A stretch of 64,000 bases of DNA from Neptunicella marina. GTDB lineage: Bacteria; Pseudomonadota; Gammaproteobacteria; Enterobacterales; Alteromonadaceae. Each line of letters begins with the position of its first letter. Position 1 is the stretch's first letter. This document shows positions 63,838-64,000 of this stretch, piece after piece. The stretch covers positions 1 to 64,000 of the forward strand of contig NZ_JACNEP010000008.1 of NCBI RefSeq assembly GCF_014270035.1, read 5' to 3'. The notes under the pieces are model-generated. The model did no database searches. It was not told the DNA's origin and saw only the letters and a list, made by a program, of their open reading frames with translations. The position numbers and the translations under genes were made by a program.

Positions 63838-64000
<163 letters not shown>

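Overview
The window is chromosomal DNA from a free-living, probably marine gammaproteobacterium of moderate to low GC. The evidence is gene content and order: gmk-rpoZ-spoT-ridA-recG, a long class II ilvC divergent from ilvY, rep, ubiK, rsmJ, cyaY, rph-pyrE, and hemC-hemD/X-hemY. Lineage-typical accessory genes are a choice-of-anchor H protein, DUF3014/DUF1285/DUF2914 proteins and an acyltransferase of the PEP-CTERM/exosortase system. Family and genus cannot be fixed by eye; Alteromonadales/Oceanospirillales-like is my guess. Almost every base lies in or beside a recognisable gene, and no prophage or intact insertion sequence is present.

Layout. Positions 1-8320 are a minus-strand run: gmk, rpoZ, spoT, ridA, a periplasmic peroxiredoxin-like protein, recG, rsmJ, a DUF3224 protein and a Prx5-type peroxiredoxin. 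From 8459 the plus strand carries cyaY, an esterase, a DUF2914 protein, a MarR-EmrA-EmrB drug-efflux module, an EAL phosphodiesterase, the heme genes (hemC, a hemD-hemX fusion, hemY), proA, a DMT permease and a CNNM/CBS protein. Positions 21.7-35.7 kb hold two parts of branched-chain amino-acid synthesis: ilvC/ilvY, and an ilvD-ilvA operon preceded by an unannotated-size leader peptide and a textbook-looking attenuator. Between them are comM and a three-gene RND exporter, LolA-like lipoprotein and outer-membrane barrel operon.

Positions 35.8-41.6 kb carry rep, a MITE-like element with 25-bp perfect terminal inverted repeats, a GAF-GAF-GGDEF-EAL protein, a cytochrome c5 and tRNA-Arg(CCG). The tRNA is followed by a small foreign island: duplicated tRNA 3' ends, integrase-arm-like repeats, a chain of palindromes, and one AGA/AGG-codon-rich orphan gene with a HEPN-like motif. 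From 43.5 to 49.7 kb lies a heavy-metal-type RND tripartite efflux operon with a divergent membrane-anchored LuxR-type regulator. Then come a choice-of-anchor H surface protein, a membrane AraC-type regulator divergent from a serine hydrolase, and a HipBA module with three evenly spaced operators. The last part holds yicC, rph-pyrE-tusA, an exported methyltransferase, a second MITE-like element homologous over its length to the first, DUF1285/DUF3014 genes, a diguanylate cyclase, the PEP-CTERM-system acyltransferase behind a sigma-54-like promoter, pyrC and the end of upp.

The least explained pieces are the tRNA-Arg island with its orphan gene, the pair of roughly 270-280 bp inverted-repeat elements with conserved interiors, the hemD-hemX fusion with an internal ribosome-binding site, and the FimV/LysM-capped barrel that ends the RND exporter operon.
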